From: an uncultured Collinsella sp.
GTDB taxonomy: Bacteria > Actinomycetota > Coriobacteriia > Coriobacteriales > Coriobacteriaceae
NCBI GenBank assembly: GCA_902493895.1
Contig: CABUQW010000001.1
Span: forward strand, 62,001 to 126,000
Length of the DNA stretch: 64,000 nt
Direction of reading: 5' to 3'
Made by a program: the position numbers and the translations under genes. Each line of letters opens with the position of its first letter. The stretch's first letter is position 1. The notes beneath the pieces were generated by a model, which was not told where the DNA came from, made no database searches, and was given only the letters and a program-made list of their open reading frames with translations. This document shows, in pieces, positions 1 through 7,558 of the stretch.

Positions 1-190
1 CATCAAGCAGCTTCCCTTGAACGGTAGACTCGCCGCCGGGAAGTACCAGACGGTCAAAGTCCTGCTTCAAATCAGCCGCCTGTCTCAGCTCAATACAACG
101 TGCGCCCAGTTCGGATAGCCTTGCCTCGTGCTCGGCAAAAGCGCCTTGGACCGCCAGCACGGCGACCGTTTGGTCTGTATAATCGCTCAT
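1..190 (-). CDS. pdxT: PdxT, glutaminase subunit of PLP synthase (partial)
   Basis: Only the first 63 codons lie in the window; the gene runs off the left edge. PdxT hydrolyses glutamine and passes ammonia to PdxS for pyridoxal 5'-phosphate synthesis in the cytoplasm. The translated start shows the family's VAVLAVQGAF opening, then E-H, and LPGGEST near residue 55, the glutamine-binding loop of class I amidotransferases of this family. The catalytic Cys and His/Glu are outside the window. ATG at 190 lies 20 nt after the pdxS stop, so the two are co-transcribed in the usual pdxS-pdxT order. Confidence 0.9.
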   Translation of the reverse strand, partial: MSDYTDQTVAVLAVQGAFAEHEARLSELGARCIELRQAADLKQDFDRLVLPGGESTVQGKLLD

Positions 191-210
191 GTGCGATCCT
201 TTCTGCTGGA

Positions 211-1101
211 CTAGCGCCCGCGCTCCTCCATGATGATCTCGATTTCGTCGGCGTTGATGCCCACCATGGCCTCGCCCAGGTCCTCCGAAAGCTCGGCGAT
301 GAGTTTGGCATCGGTGAAGTTTGCCACGGCCTTGACGATGGCGGCTGCGCGCTTGGCGGGGTCGCCGCTCTTAAAGATGCCCGAGCCGACAAAGACGCCT
401 TCGGCGCCCAGCTGCATCATCAGCGCGGCGTCGGCGGGGGTCGCTACGCCGCCGGCGGCAAAGTTCACGACGGGAAGCTTACCCGTGGCATGGACCTCGC
501 GCACCAGCTCGACCGGAACCTGCAGTTGCTTGGCTGCCTCAAAGAGCTCGTCGTCGCGCAGGGCAACAACGTCACGGATCTGCTTTTGGATCTTGCGCAT
601 GTGACGCACGGCCTGAACGACGTCGCCTGTACCCGGCTCACCCTTGGTGCGAATCATCGTGGCGCCCTCGGCAACACGGCGCAGCGCCTCGCCCAGATCG
701 CGGGCGCCGCAGACAAACGGCACGTTAAACTGGGTCTTGTCGATGTGATAGACGTCATCGGCAGGGGAGAGAACCTCGGACTCGTCGATGTAATCGATCT
801 CGATGGCCTGCAGGACCTGCGCCTCGACGATGTGACCGATGCGGCACTTGGCCATGACGGGGATGGAGACGGCCTCTTGGATGCCCTTGATCATCTTGGG
901 GTCGCTCATGCGCGAGACGCCGCCTGCGGCGCGGATGTCGGCCGGAATGCGCTCGAGTGCCATGACGGCGCAGGCGCCCGCCTCCTCGGCGATGCGTGCC
1001 TGCTCGGGCGTGGTGACGTCCATGATGACGCCGCCCTTGAGCATCTGCGCGAGCTCGCGATTGAGTTTGACGCGATCGGCCTTGCTGGTCTGTTCTGCCA
1101 T
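211..1101 (-). CDS. pdxS: PdxS, pyridoxal 5'-phosphate synthase lyase subunit
   Basis: A 296-residue (beta/alpha)8-barrel enzyme that builds PLP from ribose 5-phosphate, glyceraldehyde 3-phosphate and ammonia supplied by PdxT. Family segments are clear: the N-terminal [36 protein letters not shown], and the C-terminal [18 protein letters not shown] phosphate-binding region. The length matches the family (about 290-295). An in-frame upstream start exists at 1143, but ATG 1101 is chosen because AAGGGAGC sits a few bases upstream and the protein then begins at the conserved N-terminus. It faces a MocR-type regulator across about 145 bp that holds a direct repeat. Confidence 0.96.
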   Translation of the reverse strand: MAEQTSKADRVKLNRELAQMLKGGVIMDVTTPEQARIAEEAGACAVMALERIPADIRAAGGVSRMSDPKMIKGIQEAVSIPVMAKCRIGHIVEAQVLQAIEIDYIDESEVLSPADDVYHIDKTQFNVPFVCGARDLGEALRRVAEGATMIRTKGEPGTGDVVQAVRHMRKIQKQIRDVVALRDDELFEAAKQLQVPVELVREVHATGKLPVVNFAAGGVATPADAALMMQLGAEGVFVGSGIFKSGDPAKRAAAIVKAVANFTDAKLIAELSEDLGEAMVGINADEIEIIMEERGR

Positions 1102-1191
1102 GGTTGCTCCCTTGGTTGGCATGTGCATTGCTTGACGGAACATCCTATCGGGGGGCTGGATATGGCAAAATACTCAGTTTTCGAGATAATA

Positions 1192-1235
1192 ATAAGGTCA
1201 GCATAATACCAGATTGAACGGCTCGATAAGGTCAG
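1192..1235. promoter_or_regulatory. Direct repeat, candidate PdxR operator between pdxS and pdxR
   Basis: The 10-mer ATAAGGTCAG occurs exactly at 1192-1201 and again at 1226-1235, 34 bp apart (about three helical turns) and in the same orientation. MocR/PdxR regulators typically bind direct repeats between pdxR and pdxST. The second copy also contains the AGGT upstream of the regulator's ATG, so binding could block its translation start region and auto-repress. The role is inferred from position and repeat geometry. Confidence 0.55.
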
Positions 1236-1246
1236 GTGGCAAACTC

Positions 1247-2662
1247 ATGCTTGACTACAATTTGGAAAAACGTGGCGAGGCATCGCTTTATGAGTATGTT
1301 TACCAGCAAATTCGAGATGATATTGTTGCTGGACGTATTGCGGCGGGGGAGCATCTTCCGTCTAAGCGTGCCTTTGCCAGTCATCTGGGAATCAGTGTCA
1401 TTACCATCGAGAATGCATATAGCCAGTTACTCGCTGAGGGCTATATTTGCTCAATGCCGCGTCGTGGCTACTACGCTTGCGAGCTTCCGGATGCACCGGT
1501 TTTGGCTTCGGCTGCGGAGGGCATCGACAGAGATGCCGTTTCTGTGGGTCCCAGCGCGCATGATGTCAACGGACAGGTTGAGCTGTTCGATGCACTTTCT
1601 CCTTCTGCTTTGGAGGCGGCGCGGCTTTGGCAAAGTGCGCTACGGGCGACGCTGGCATCCGAAGACGAACGCGAAATCTTTTCGCCCGCACCGGCGCAGG
1701 GCACCGCTCGGCTGCGACGCGCAATTGCTCACCATCTGCGCGGGACAAGGGGTATGAATGTCGACCCCAACAATATCGTTATCGGCGCGGGCGCCCAGCT
1801 GCTCGATACCATGTTGGTTCAGTTGCTTGGAGCCGACAAGGTGTATGCCGTTGAGGATCCGGGCTATTTGCGTCTGACGCGCATCTATCAGGCTATGGGT
1901 TGCGAAGTTCGACATATCCCGTTGGATGATGACGGTGTGGACCTGAGCGCTCTGCAGAAAACTGGGACCGATGTCCTTCACCTGATGCCGTCCCATCAGT
2001 ATCCCACCGGTCTTGTGACGAGCATTGCGCGTCGCTATGCGCTGCTGAGCTGGGCCGCCGAGCGACCAGGTCGATATCTCATCGAAGATGACTTTGATTG
2101 TGAGTTTCGCCTTGCCGGGAAGCCGATTCCCGCGCTCGCGTCGATCGATGCCGCCCAGTCGGTTATCTACACCAATACGTTTTCGAAGAGCCTTTCATCG
2201 GCGTTGCGTTTGGCGTACATGGTGTTGCCCGATGAGCTAATGGAGCGGTTTAGGCGCAACCTTGGTTTCTACGCCTCGTCGGTGAGCTCTGTTGACCAGA
2301 TCGCTTTGGCGCGTTTGCTGGAATCGGGCGATTACGAGCGACATGTGAACCGCGTGCGCGTTCGTGCTCGCGAGGCGCGTGATGGCCTAGCGGCGCTTGT
2401 ACGGAAAGCGTTTCCGGCAGGGAAGGTCTCGATTGAGCATGCAGACGCGGGCCTTTACTGTGCCGTTGCCCTGGCCGAGGACAAGGCGGGGGAGAGTTTC
2501 GCGAAGGCTCTCGCTGACGCTCGTATTTCCTATGTCAATATCGCCGATTGCCTGTGGACGGGTGATCGGGCATCGACTAAGAACGCTCCATCTCGCGTCC
2601 TCATTCAATACGACGACCTGAGCCCTCAGTCGCTCATCGTTCTTCAAGAACGGCTGCAATAA
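1247..2662 (+). CDS. pdxR: PdxR-like MocR-family (GntR/aminotransferase) regulator
   Basis: A 471-residue protein. The N-terminal winged helix of the GntR family (residues about 10-75: YEYVYQQIRDDIVAG, LPSKRAFASHLGIS) is followed by a class I aminotransferase-like effector domain. The PLP-lysine region reads NTFSKSLSSALRLAYM, as in MocR proteins. Such regulators sense PLP and control pdxST; the divergent position beside pdxS supports that target. Start ATG 1247 is preferred over the in-frame TTG at 1214 because AGGTGG lies about 7 nt upstream and the protein then begins just before the wHTH. A related MocR regulator for another amine pathway is the alternative, less likely given the neighbour. 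Confidence 0.85.
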   Translation: MLDYNLEKRGEASLYEYVYQQIRDDIVAGRIAAGEHLPSKRAFASHLGISVITIENAYSQLLAEGYICSMPRRGYYACELPDAPVLASAAEGIDRDAVSVGPSAHDVNGQVELFDALSPSALEAARLWQSALRATLASEDEREIFSPAPAQGTARLRRAIAHHLRGTRGMNVDPNNIVIGAGAQLLDTMLVQLLGADKVYAVEDPGYLRLTRIYQAMGCEVRHIPLDDDGVDLSALQKTGTDVLHLMPSHQYPTGLVTSIARRYALLSWAAERPGRYLIEDDFDCEFRLAGKPIPALASIDAAQSVIYTNTFSKSLSSALRLAYMVLPDELMERFRRNLGFYASSVSSVDQIALARLLESGDYERHVNRVRVRAREARDGLAALVRKAFPAGKVSIEHADAGLYCAVALAEDKAGESFAKALADARISYVNIADCLWTGDRASTKNAPSRVLIQYDDLSPQSLIVLQERLQ

Positions 2663-2669
2663 GCCCACG

Positions 2670-2699
2670 AAAAAGGCCCGAACCATGCGGTCCGGGCCT
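2670..2699 (-). terminator. Intrinsic terminator after rubrerythrin
   Basis: GGCCCGAACC and GGTCCGGGCC form a stem with one mismatch between the convergent pdxR and rubrerythrin genes. Read on the minus strand the stem is followed by TTTTTCG, so it best serves the rubrerythrin transcript. Confidence 0.75.
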
Positions 2700-2733
2700 C
2701 ATCGAGCTAGAGGTTATGTCTCAAGCGATTGGC

Positions 2734-3294
2734 TTAGCCAAAGTAGCGCTTGAGCAGGCCGGCGAAAGCCTTGCCGTGGCGGGCCTCATCGCGAGCCATC
2801 TCGTGCACGGTGTCGTGGATGGCATCGAGGCCAGCGGCCTTGGCGCGCTTAGCAAGATCGGTCTTGCCGGCGGTGGCGCCGTTCTCGGCCTCAACGCGCA
2901 TCTCGAGGTTCTTCTTGGTGGAGTCGGTCACGACCTCGCCCAGGAGCTCAGCGAACTTGGCGGCGTGCTCGGCCTCCTCGTGGGCAGCCTTCTCCCAGTA
3001 CAGGCCGATCTCGGGATAACCCTCGCGATGGGCGACGCGAGCCATGGCCAGGTACATACCGACCTCGGAGCACTCGCCCTCAAAGTTGGCGCGCAGGTCG
3101 GCAACGATGTCCTCGGAGACGCCCTCCATCTTGGCGACGCCCACGACGTGCTCGGCAGCCCACTCGAGCTGACCCTCCTCCTGCTTCAGGAAGCGAGAAC
3201 CGGGAACGCCGCACTGGGGGCACTTGAAGTCCTCGGGCAGCTGGTCGCCGTCGAACTCTTCCACATAACCGCAAACGGGGCAAACAAACTTCAT
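2734..3294 (-). CDS. rbr: Rubrerythrin with N-terminal rubredoxin domain (reverse rubrerythrin)
   Basis: A 186-residue non-haem iron peroxidase of anaerobes that reduces hydrogen peroxide, protecting the cytoplasm from oxygen. The rubredoxin Cys4 site comes first (C5-P-V-C8 and C25-P-Q-C28), followed by a ferritin-like four-helix bundle with two iron-binding E-x2-H-type segments (EEAEHAAKF and DEARHGKAF). Classical rubrerythrin has the rubredoxin at the C-terminus; this order is the reverse type found in Clostridia and Coriobacteriia. ATG 3294 is preceded by GAAAGGAT; a longer in-frame start at 3399 would add an unconserved basic tail. The upstream DNA is AT-rich and probably holds the promoter. 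Confidence 0.92.
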   Translation of the reverse strand: MKFVCPVCGYVEEFDGDQLPEDFKCPQCGVPGSRFLKQEEGQLEWAAEHVVGVAKMEGVSEDIVADLRANFEGECSEVGMYLAMARVAHREGYPEIGLYWEKAAHEEAEHAAKFAELLGEVVTDSTKKNLEMRVEAENGATAGKTDLAKRAKAAGLDAIHDTVHEMARDEARHGKAFAGLLKRYFG

Positions 3295-3452
3295 GATTCG
3301 ATCCTTTCGATCGATGGCGATTGTGCGCTCGTCCGGTCCCGTAAGGGCCCTCTCCGGACGTGCGTCTTGACGAGTTCTATTATCCATAAATGCAACCAAA
3401 TGTGAAGCCTATTAGGAATGATTTTTAATAAAACAATTTCGAGATATGAAGA

Positions 3453-3532
3453 TGTTGATTGATTAACGATTGGGAGGCCGTCTGCGATCTTTGCTGAGTA
3501 CAATCGGGCGAGCAAATGTTGACCTATCAACA
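3453..3532 (+). promoter_or_regulatory. Promoter region of the alcohol dehydrogenase operon with two palindromic operator-like sites
   Basis: TGTTGACCTATCAACA at 3517-3532 is a 16-bp palindrome. A related imperfect copy, TGTTGATTGATTAACG, lies at 3453-3468, 64 bp away centre to centre. A plausible -10 hexamer TACAAT is at 3499-3504, directly upstream of the perfect site, with no convincing -35. The perfect palindrome lies between the -10 and the ribosome-binding site (AAGGAG, 3537-3542), a typical place for a repressor. The regulator is unknown. Confidence 0.45.
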
Positions 3533-3550
3533 AATGAAGGAGTTTCCTTT

Positions 3551-4771
3551 ATGCATCTAGCCCGTCGTGCCTGGTGCCGAACATATCAGACGGTTTTTCG
3601 CATTGCATTGCCGATCCTGCCCTATACCGAGCCGCGCATTTTAGAGCATGCCGAGGATGTGCCCGCGGTGCTTCAAAAGCGCTCGATCCAGAAGGTCCTT
3701 ATCGTGACGGATCCCGGCATTGCCCGTCTGGGGCTCACGGCACCGCTCGAGGCGGCGCTCGCATCCAGGGGGATTGGCGTTACGGTCTATGCCGAAACGC
3801 GTGCAAACCCCACGGTTTCAAACGTGGAGGAAGCGGCGTCCCTGTATCGAGAGAGTGCCTGCCGGGCCATTATCGGCTTTGGCGGAGGATCAGCCATGGA
3901 CTGCGCCAAGGGCGTGGGCGCACGCATTGCGCAGCCAAACAAGCCCATCAACAAGATGCGCGGCCTGCTGCGGATTCATCGTCGCCTGCCGCTGCTCATC
4001 GCCGTTCCCACTACCGCCGGTACGGGAAGCGAGGTCACGCTTGCGGCGGTAATTACCGATGACGAGACGCACTACAAGTATCCCATTAACGACTTTGTGC
4101 TTATCCCGCGCTTTGCGGTGCACGACCCCGAGTTTGCGCGCGGCCTGCCCGCCTCCATTACGGGGCAGACGGGCATGGACGCCCTGACGCATGCCGTCGA
4201 GGCCTTTGTCGGGCGAAGCACCACGTCCTATACGCGCAAGATGGCGCGACAGGCGGTTCAGCTCATCCACGGCAATTTGCTCGAGGCCTATGAGCATGGC
4301 GACGACATGCGTGCGCGCCGCAATATGCTTTCGGCGGCGTATAAGGCGGGCGTTGCGTTTACCCGCTCCTATGTCGGATATGTGCATGCCATTGCACACA
4401 GCCTGGGCGGCCGATACGGAATTCCGCACGGTTTGGCCAACGCTATCATCCTGCCGCATATGCTTCGCGCCTATGGTGACGCCGCCGCCCCCAAGCTTGC
4501 CGATCTGGCTCGCATGGCGGGCATTGCGCCGGCTACCGCGCAGGACAGTCTTGCGGCCGAGGCCTTTATCGATTGGGTCGACCGCATGAACGAGGCCCTG
4601 GGAATCCCCAAATATGTCTCGGGTATTCGCCGCTCCGATATTCCGCAAATGGCGGCCCATGCCGATGCCGAGGCCAATCCGCTATACCCCGTTCCACTTT
4701 TGATGGACCGTTTGGAGCTCGAGCGTATGTACGAGGTCGTCGCGGGTGGTATGTTTGAGGACGAGAACTAG
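3551..4771 (+). CDS. Iron-containing alcohol dehydrogenase
   Basis: A 406-residue group III NAD(P)-dependent alcohol dehydrogenase. Visible family motifs are GFGGGSAMDCAKG (dinucleotide binding), PTTAGTGSEVT, and the metal-binding region GMDALTHAVEAF with HAIAHSLGG and HGLANAIILPH, whose histidines ligate iron. ATG 3551 follows AAGGAG at good distance; an earlier in-frame start would add 27 unconserved residues. An aldehyde dehydrogenase follows 9 nt downstream, so the pair probably interconverts an alcohol, its aldehyde and the acid. The substrate cannot be read from sequence. No propanediol or ethanolamine genes are nearby. Confidence 0.9.
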   Translation: MHLARRAWCRTYQTVFRIALPILPYTEPRILEHAEDVPAVLQKRSIQKVLIVTDPGIARLGLTAPLEAALASRGIGVTVYAETRANPTVSNVEEAASLYRESACRAIIGFGGGSAMDCAKGVGARIAQPNKPINKMRGLLRIHRRLPLLIAVPTTAGTGSEVTLAAVITDDETHYKYPINDFVLIPRFAVHDPEFARGLPASITGQTGMDALTHAVEAFVGRSTTSYTRKMARQAVQLIHGNLLEAYEHGDDMRARRNMLSAAYKAGVAFTRSYVGYVHAIAHSLGGRYGIPHGLANAIILPHMLRAYGDAAAPKLADLARMAGIAPATAQDSLAAEAFIDWVDRMNEALGIPKYVSGIRRSDIPQMAAHADAEANPLYPVPLLMDRLELERMYEVVAGGMFEDEN

Positions 4772-4780
4772 GAGGTTGCC

Positions 4781-6160
4781 ATGAACACCGAGGAAATTGC
4801 GCGCATCGTCGGCGATCAGCGCACCTACTTTAAGACGCACGCCACGTTTGATGTCGATGCTCGGCGTCGTGCGCTCGTGAGTTTACGCGATGCGGTACGG
4901 GCCCACGAGGCCGATATCGCCCATGCGCTCAAGACCGATTTGGGAAAGTCGCATGACGAGGCCTATATGTGCGAGATCGGCACGTCGCTTTCCGAGATTC
5001 GACATCAGATTGCGCATGTGGCTCGATGGAGTCGCCCGCGTCTGCGTCCGTGTGACCTCGCCAACGCCGTGAGTGTGTGCAAGACGCAGGCCGTGCCCTA
5101 TGGCGTCACACTCATCATGGCTCCGTGGAACTACCCGTTTTTGCTGACGCTCGAGCCACTCGCCGGCGCCCTTGCCGCGGGCAATACCGTGGTCATCAAG
5201 CCGAGCGCATATGCTCCGGCATCGAGCGCGGTGCTCAAGCAAATCTGTGAAGAGGCATTTGATTCGCGCCTGGTGACGGTTGTCGAGGGCGGGCGCGCCG
5301 AGAACGAAGCGCTGCTCGATGAGCACTGGGACAAGATCTTCTTTACCGGTAGCGTTCCGGTCGGCAAGCTCGTCATGGAGCGTGCAAGTAAAAACCTTAC
5401 GCCCGTGACGCTTGAGCTGGGCGGAAAGAGTCCCTGCATCGTGGATGCGACGGCAAACCTGAAGGTCGCGGCGCGGCGTATCGCCTTTGGTAAATGGCTC
5501 AACGTGGGGCAAACCTGTGTAGCGCCCGACTACCTGCTGGTCGATGCGCGCGTGCACGACGAGCTGCTGGACCTTATCAAGGAGGAGGCCCGCCGTATGT
5601 TTGGCGAGCATCCGCTCGATAACGAGGATTACGGGCATATCGTCAACGCCAAGCATTTTGCGCGCGTACGCGGGCTGATCGACCCCGATAAGGTTGTGCT
5701 TGGAGGCACGGCGCGCGAGTCGTCGCTCAAGATCGAGCCGACGATTTTGGACGGCGTGACCCCCGATGACGCCGTGATGCAGGAGGAGATCTTCGGCCCC
5801 ATTTTGCCGGTGCTGACGTTTGAGAGCCTAGACGAGGCCGAGACGTTTATTACAGATCGTCCGACGCCGCTGGCTCTGTATATCTTTAGCCAGGATCGCG
5901 CAGTTCAGCAGCGCTTTGTGCGTTACGTGCCCTTTGGCGGCGGCTGTGTCAACGACACGATCATGCACTTGGCTACGAGCCATATGGGCTTTGGCGGCAT
6001 GGGCGCGAGCGGTATGGGGCAGTACCATGGACACGAGAGCTTCGATACGTTTAGCCACAAGAAGAGCATCGTGAACAAGGCAACGTGGTTGGACGTGCCA
6101 TTCCGCTATGCTCCTTACGCAAGCTGGAAGCACAAGTTCGTGCGCATGTTTGTGCATTAG
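4781..6160 (+). CDS. Aldehyde dehydrogenase, class 3 / fatty-aldehyde type
   Basis: A 459-residue NAD(P)-dependent aldehyde dehydrogenase oxidising an aldehyde to the acid. Motifs are MAPWNYPFLLTLEP (cofactor pocket), FFTGSVPVGKLV, catalytic Glu in LELGGKSPC, and catalytic Cys in GQTCVAPDY. The short length and the hydrophobic, basic C-terminus (ASWKHKFVRMFVH) resemble class 3 and fatty-aldehyde dehydrogenases. GGAGG lies just before the ATG and the gene is 9 nt after the alcohol dehydrogenase, so they form one operon. It may also act on aromatic aldehydes. Confidence 0.9.
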   Translation: MNTEEIARIVGDQRTYFKTHATFDVDARRRALVSLRDAVRAHEADIAHALKTDLGKSHDEAYMCEIGTSLSEIRHQIAHVARWSRPRLRPCDLANAVSVCKTQAVPYGVTLIMAPWNYPFLLTLEPLAGALAAGNTVVIKPSAYAPASSAVLKQICEEAFDSRLVTVVEGGRAENEALLDEHWDKIFFTGSVPVGKLVMERASKNLTPVTLELGGKSPCIVDATANLKVAARRIAFGKWLNVGQTCVAPDYLLVDARVHDELLDLIKEEARRMFGEHPLDNEDYGHIVNAKHFARVRGLIDPDKVVLGGTARESSLKIEPTILDGVTPDDAVMQEEIFGPILPVLTFESLDEAETFITDRPTPLALYIFSQDRAVQQRFVRYVPFGGGCVNDTIMHLATSHMGFGGMGASGMGQYHGHESFDTFSHKKSIVNKATWLDVPFRYAPYASWKHKFVRMFVH

Positions 6161-6283
6161 AATCAGATGGTGTAGCGACAAACGGTCGAAAAGGCGCGGG
6201 TGGGGCGAATTTGTGTCCGCACGGGCCCGTAAGCTTCTCAGTACGGTTAAGCGCCGATTTATCCGGCTGTTAGAGGAGCTGCT

Positions 6284-6610
6284 ATGTACGAGCCTTCACG
6301 TGTTCTTCTGTCATTTCACATTGCAGGATTTCAATATGCCGACGGTGCTTTGGTCCTAGGCGATCTTAAAGCGGGCGATAAACTGACGCTGTGTGCCGAG
6401 CACGATAATCCCCATGATCCCGAGGCGGTTGCGATCTATTACGGCAAGACCAAACTTGGCTATGTTCCGGGAAACGAGGTCGGCCCGCTGTCCTTGATGA
6501 TGTATTACGGCCATGAGGACGTATTTGAGGCCCGCGTGCAACAGGTTGCTCCCGAACGCAGCCCGTGGCATCAGGTGCGCGTTGGACTCTACGTGGTGGA
6601 TGCTCGCTAA
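6284..6610 (+). CDS. Stand-alone HIRAN domain protein
   Basis: A 108-residue protein that is almost entirely one HIRAN domain: FHIAGFQYADG near the start, then AEHDNPHDPEAVAIYYGKTKLGYVPG, the conserved block of this fold. HIRAN domains bind DNA, in the eukaryotic HLTF case 3' DNA ends, and are usually fused to helicases or nucleases; single-domain bacterial forms are uncharacterised. The start follows GAGGAGCTGCT. Three genes follow on the same strand, including a DUF2130 nuclease-like protein. A nucleic-acid role is inferred from the family only. Confidence 0.8.
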   Translation: MYEPSRVLLSFHIAGFQYADGALVLGDLKAGDKLTLCAEHDNPHDPEAVAIYYGKTKLGYVPGNEVGPLSLMMYYGHEDVFEARVQQVAPERSPWHQVRVGLYVVDAR

Positions 6611-6628
6611 TCGGTAAGGGAGGCGGCC

Positions 6629-6808
6629 ATGTTTGATAACGATGATCTGTTCGATCTGACAGACGATCCGTTTGAGTGGGATCTGCTACTCGATGACGAT
6701 GAGTTGGAGCAGGATCGTAAGAAGCGGCAGGGCAAGAACGCCCAGAGTGATGCGTCGAAAAAGAAAGACAAACGCCGCCGCGGACTGTTCGGCGGGCTCT
6801 TTGGATAA
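6629..6808 (+). CDS. Small 59-residue bipolar protein of unknown function
   Basis: The reading frame starts at ATG 6629, 8 nt after AAGGGAGG, and ends at TAA 6806-6808. The first half is very acidic (DNDDLF, DDDELE); the second is strongly basic (KKKDKRRR) and ends in GLFGGLFG. It lies 18 nt after the HIRAN gene in the same direction, so it is probably co-transcribed. I recognise no domain. The charge split and the terminal Gly/Phe patch suggest binding to nucleic acid or a partner protein, but this is a guess. The strong ribosome-binding site and tight spacing are the main support. Confidence 0.65.
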   Translation: MFDNDDLFDLTDDPFEWDLLLDDDELEQDRKKRQGKNAQSDASKKKDKRRRGLFGGLFG

Positions 6809-6874
6809 CCGCCACATCGCTGCGTCTGTATACTTAGCACGAGTTGAACACGTTGCGAAATGAGGACAGAGACG

Positions 6875-7420
6875 ATGATGTGGTTTACCGCCGACCTGCA
6901 CCTGGGCGATACGAATATCTTGCACGACATGGATCGGCCGTTTGGCTCGGTCGAGGAGATGAATCGCAAGGTCATCGATGCCATCAATGAGTGTGTGGCT
7001 GCGGATGACCGCCTCTATATTTTGGGTGACTTTACCTATCGTTTGCCCCTGGCGGAGGCGGTGCGCCTGCGCGAGCGTATCGAATGCCAGAACGTGACGC
7101 TCATCCGTGGTAACCATGACGGCGACTGGGAAGATCCCGACGTACCGCAGATTTGGGAAGACGTGCGCGATTACCTGGAGATTGCTCCCGGCTATGCCAA
7201 GGGCCATCGTCTGGTTATGAGCCACTACCCCATGCTCAGCTGGAACGGCAAGGCACGTGGCGCCATTATGCTGCATGGGCATATCCACAGCAGGGGTGAC
7301 CGCACCAACGCACGCAACCGCGATCGCGAACGTCCCATTTATCGCTACGATGTGGGCCTCGACGCCAACGACTACAAGCCCGTAAGCCGAGACCAGATCC
7401 TGAATTTCTTTGGACTGTAG
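6875..7420 (+). CDS. Calcineurin-like metallophosphoesterase
   Basis: A 181-residue cytosolic phosphoesterase with the full metal-binding set: D-L-H-L-G-D at the N-terminus, GDFTYR, RGNHDGDW, SHYPML and LHGHIHSR. The active site should bind two metal ions. The family includes small stand-alone enzymes, often of phage or accessory type, acting on phosphodiesters or nucleotides; the substrate is unknown. Of the clustered ATGs, 6875 is preferred because GAGGACAG lies just upstream, whereas ATG 6860 has no ribosome-binding site. A hairpin and a terminator follow. Confidence 0.85.
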   Translation: MMWFTADLHLGDTNILHDMDRPFGSVEEMNRKVIDAINECVAADDRLYILGDFTYRLPLAEAVRLRERIECQNVTLIRGNHDGDWEDPDVPQIWEDVRDYLEIAPGYAKGHRLVMSHYPMLSWNGKARGAIMLHGHIHSRGDRTNARNRDRERPIYRYDVGLDANDYKPVSRDQILNFFGL

Positions 7421-7426
7421 CTCGCA

Positions 7427-7463
7427 AACCGCCACGAAGGGGACAGGCACCTTTGTGGCGGTT
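7427..7463. repeat. Palindromic REP-like hairpin with AAGGGGACAGG core
   Basis: AACCGCCACGAAGG at 7427-7440 pairs with CCTTTGTGGCGGTT at 7450-7463 (14-bp arms, one G-T wobble) around a 9-nt loop. The top of the stem reads AAGGGGACAGG, also present in the hairpin at 21335-21371. It begins 6 nt after the phosphoesterase stop and precedes a separate conventional terminator, so it is not needed as one. Confidence 0.65.
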
Positions 7464-7465
7464 CT

Positions 7466-7500
7466 GGCGCCGTTGCCATTCTGGCAGCGGCGCCTATTTT
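7466..7500 (+). terminator. Intrinsic terminator after the metallophosphoesterase
   Basis: GGCGCCGTTGCC pairs with GGCAGCGGCGCC around ATTCT, followed by TATTTT at 7495-7500. It ends the transcript of the HIRAN to phosphoesterase genes. Confidence 0.8.
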
Positions 7501-7558
7501 GTCCGCGCGGCGCGGTAGAGTGTAGGCGGTTGAAATTTGCGTCCATTGAGGAGCTGCT

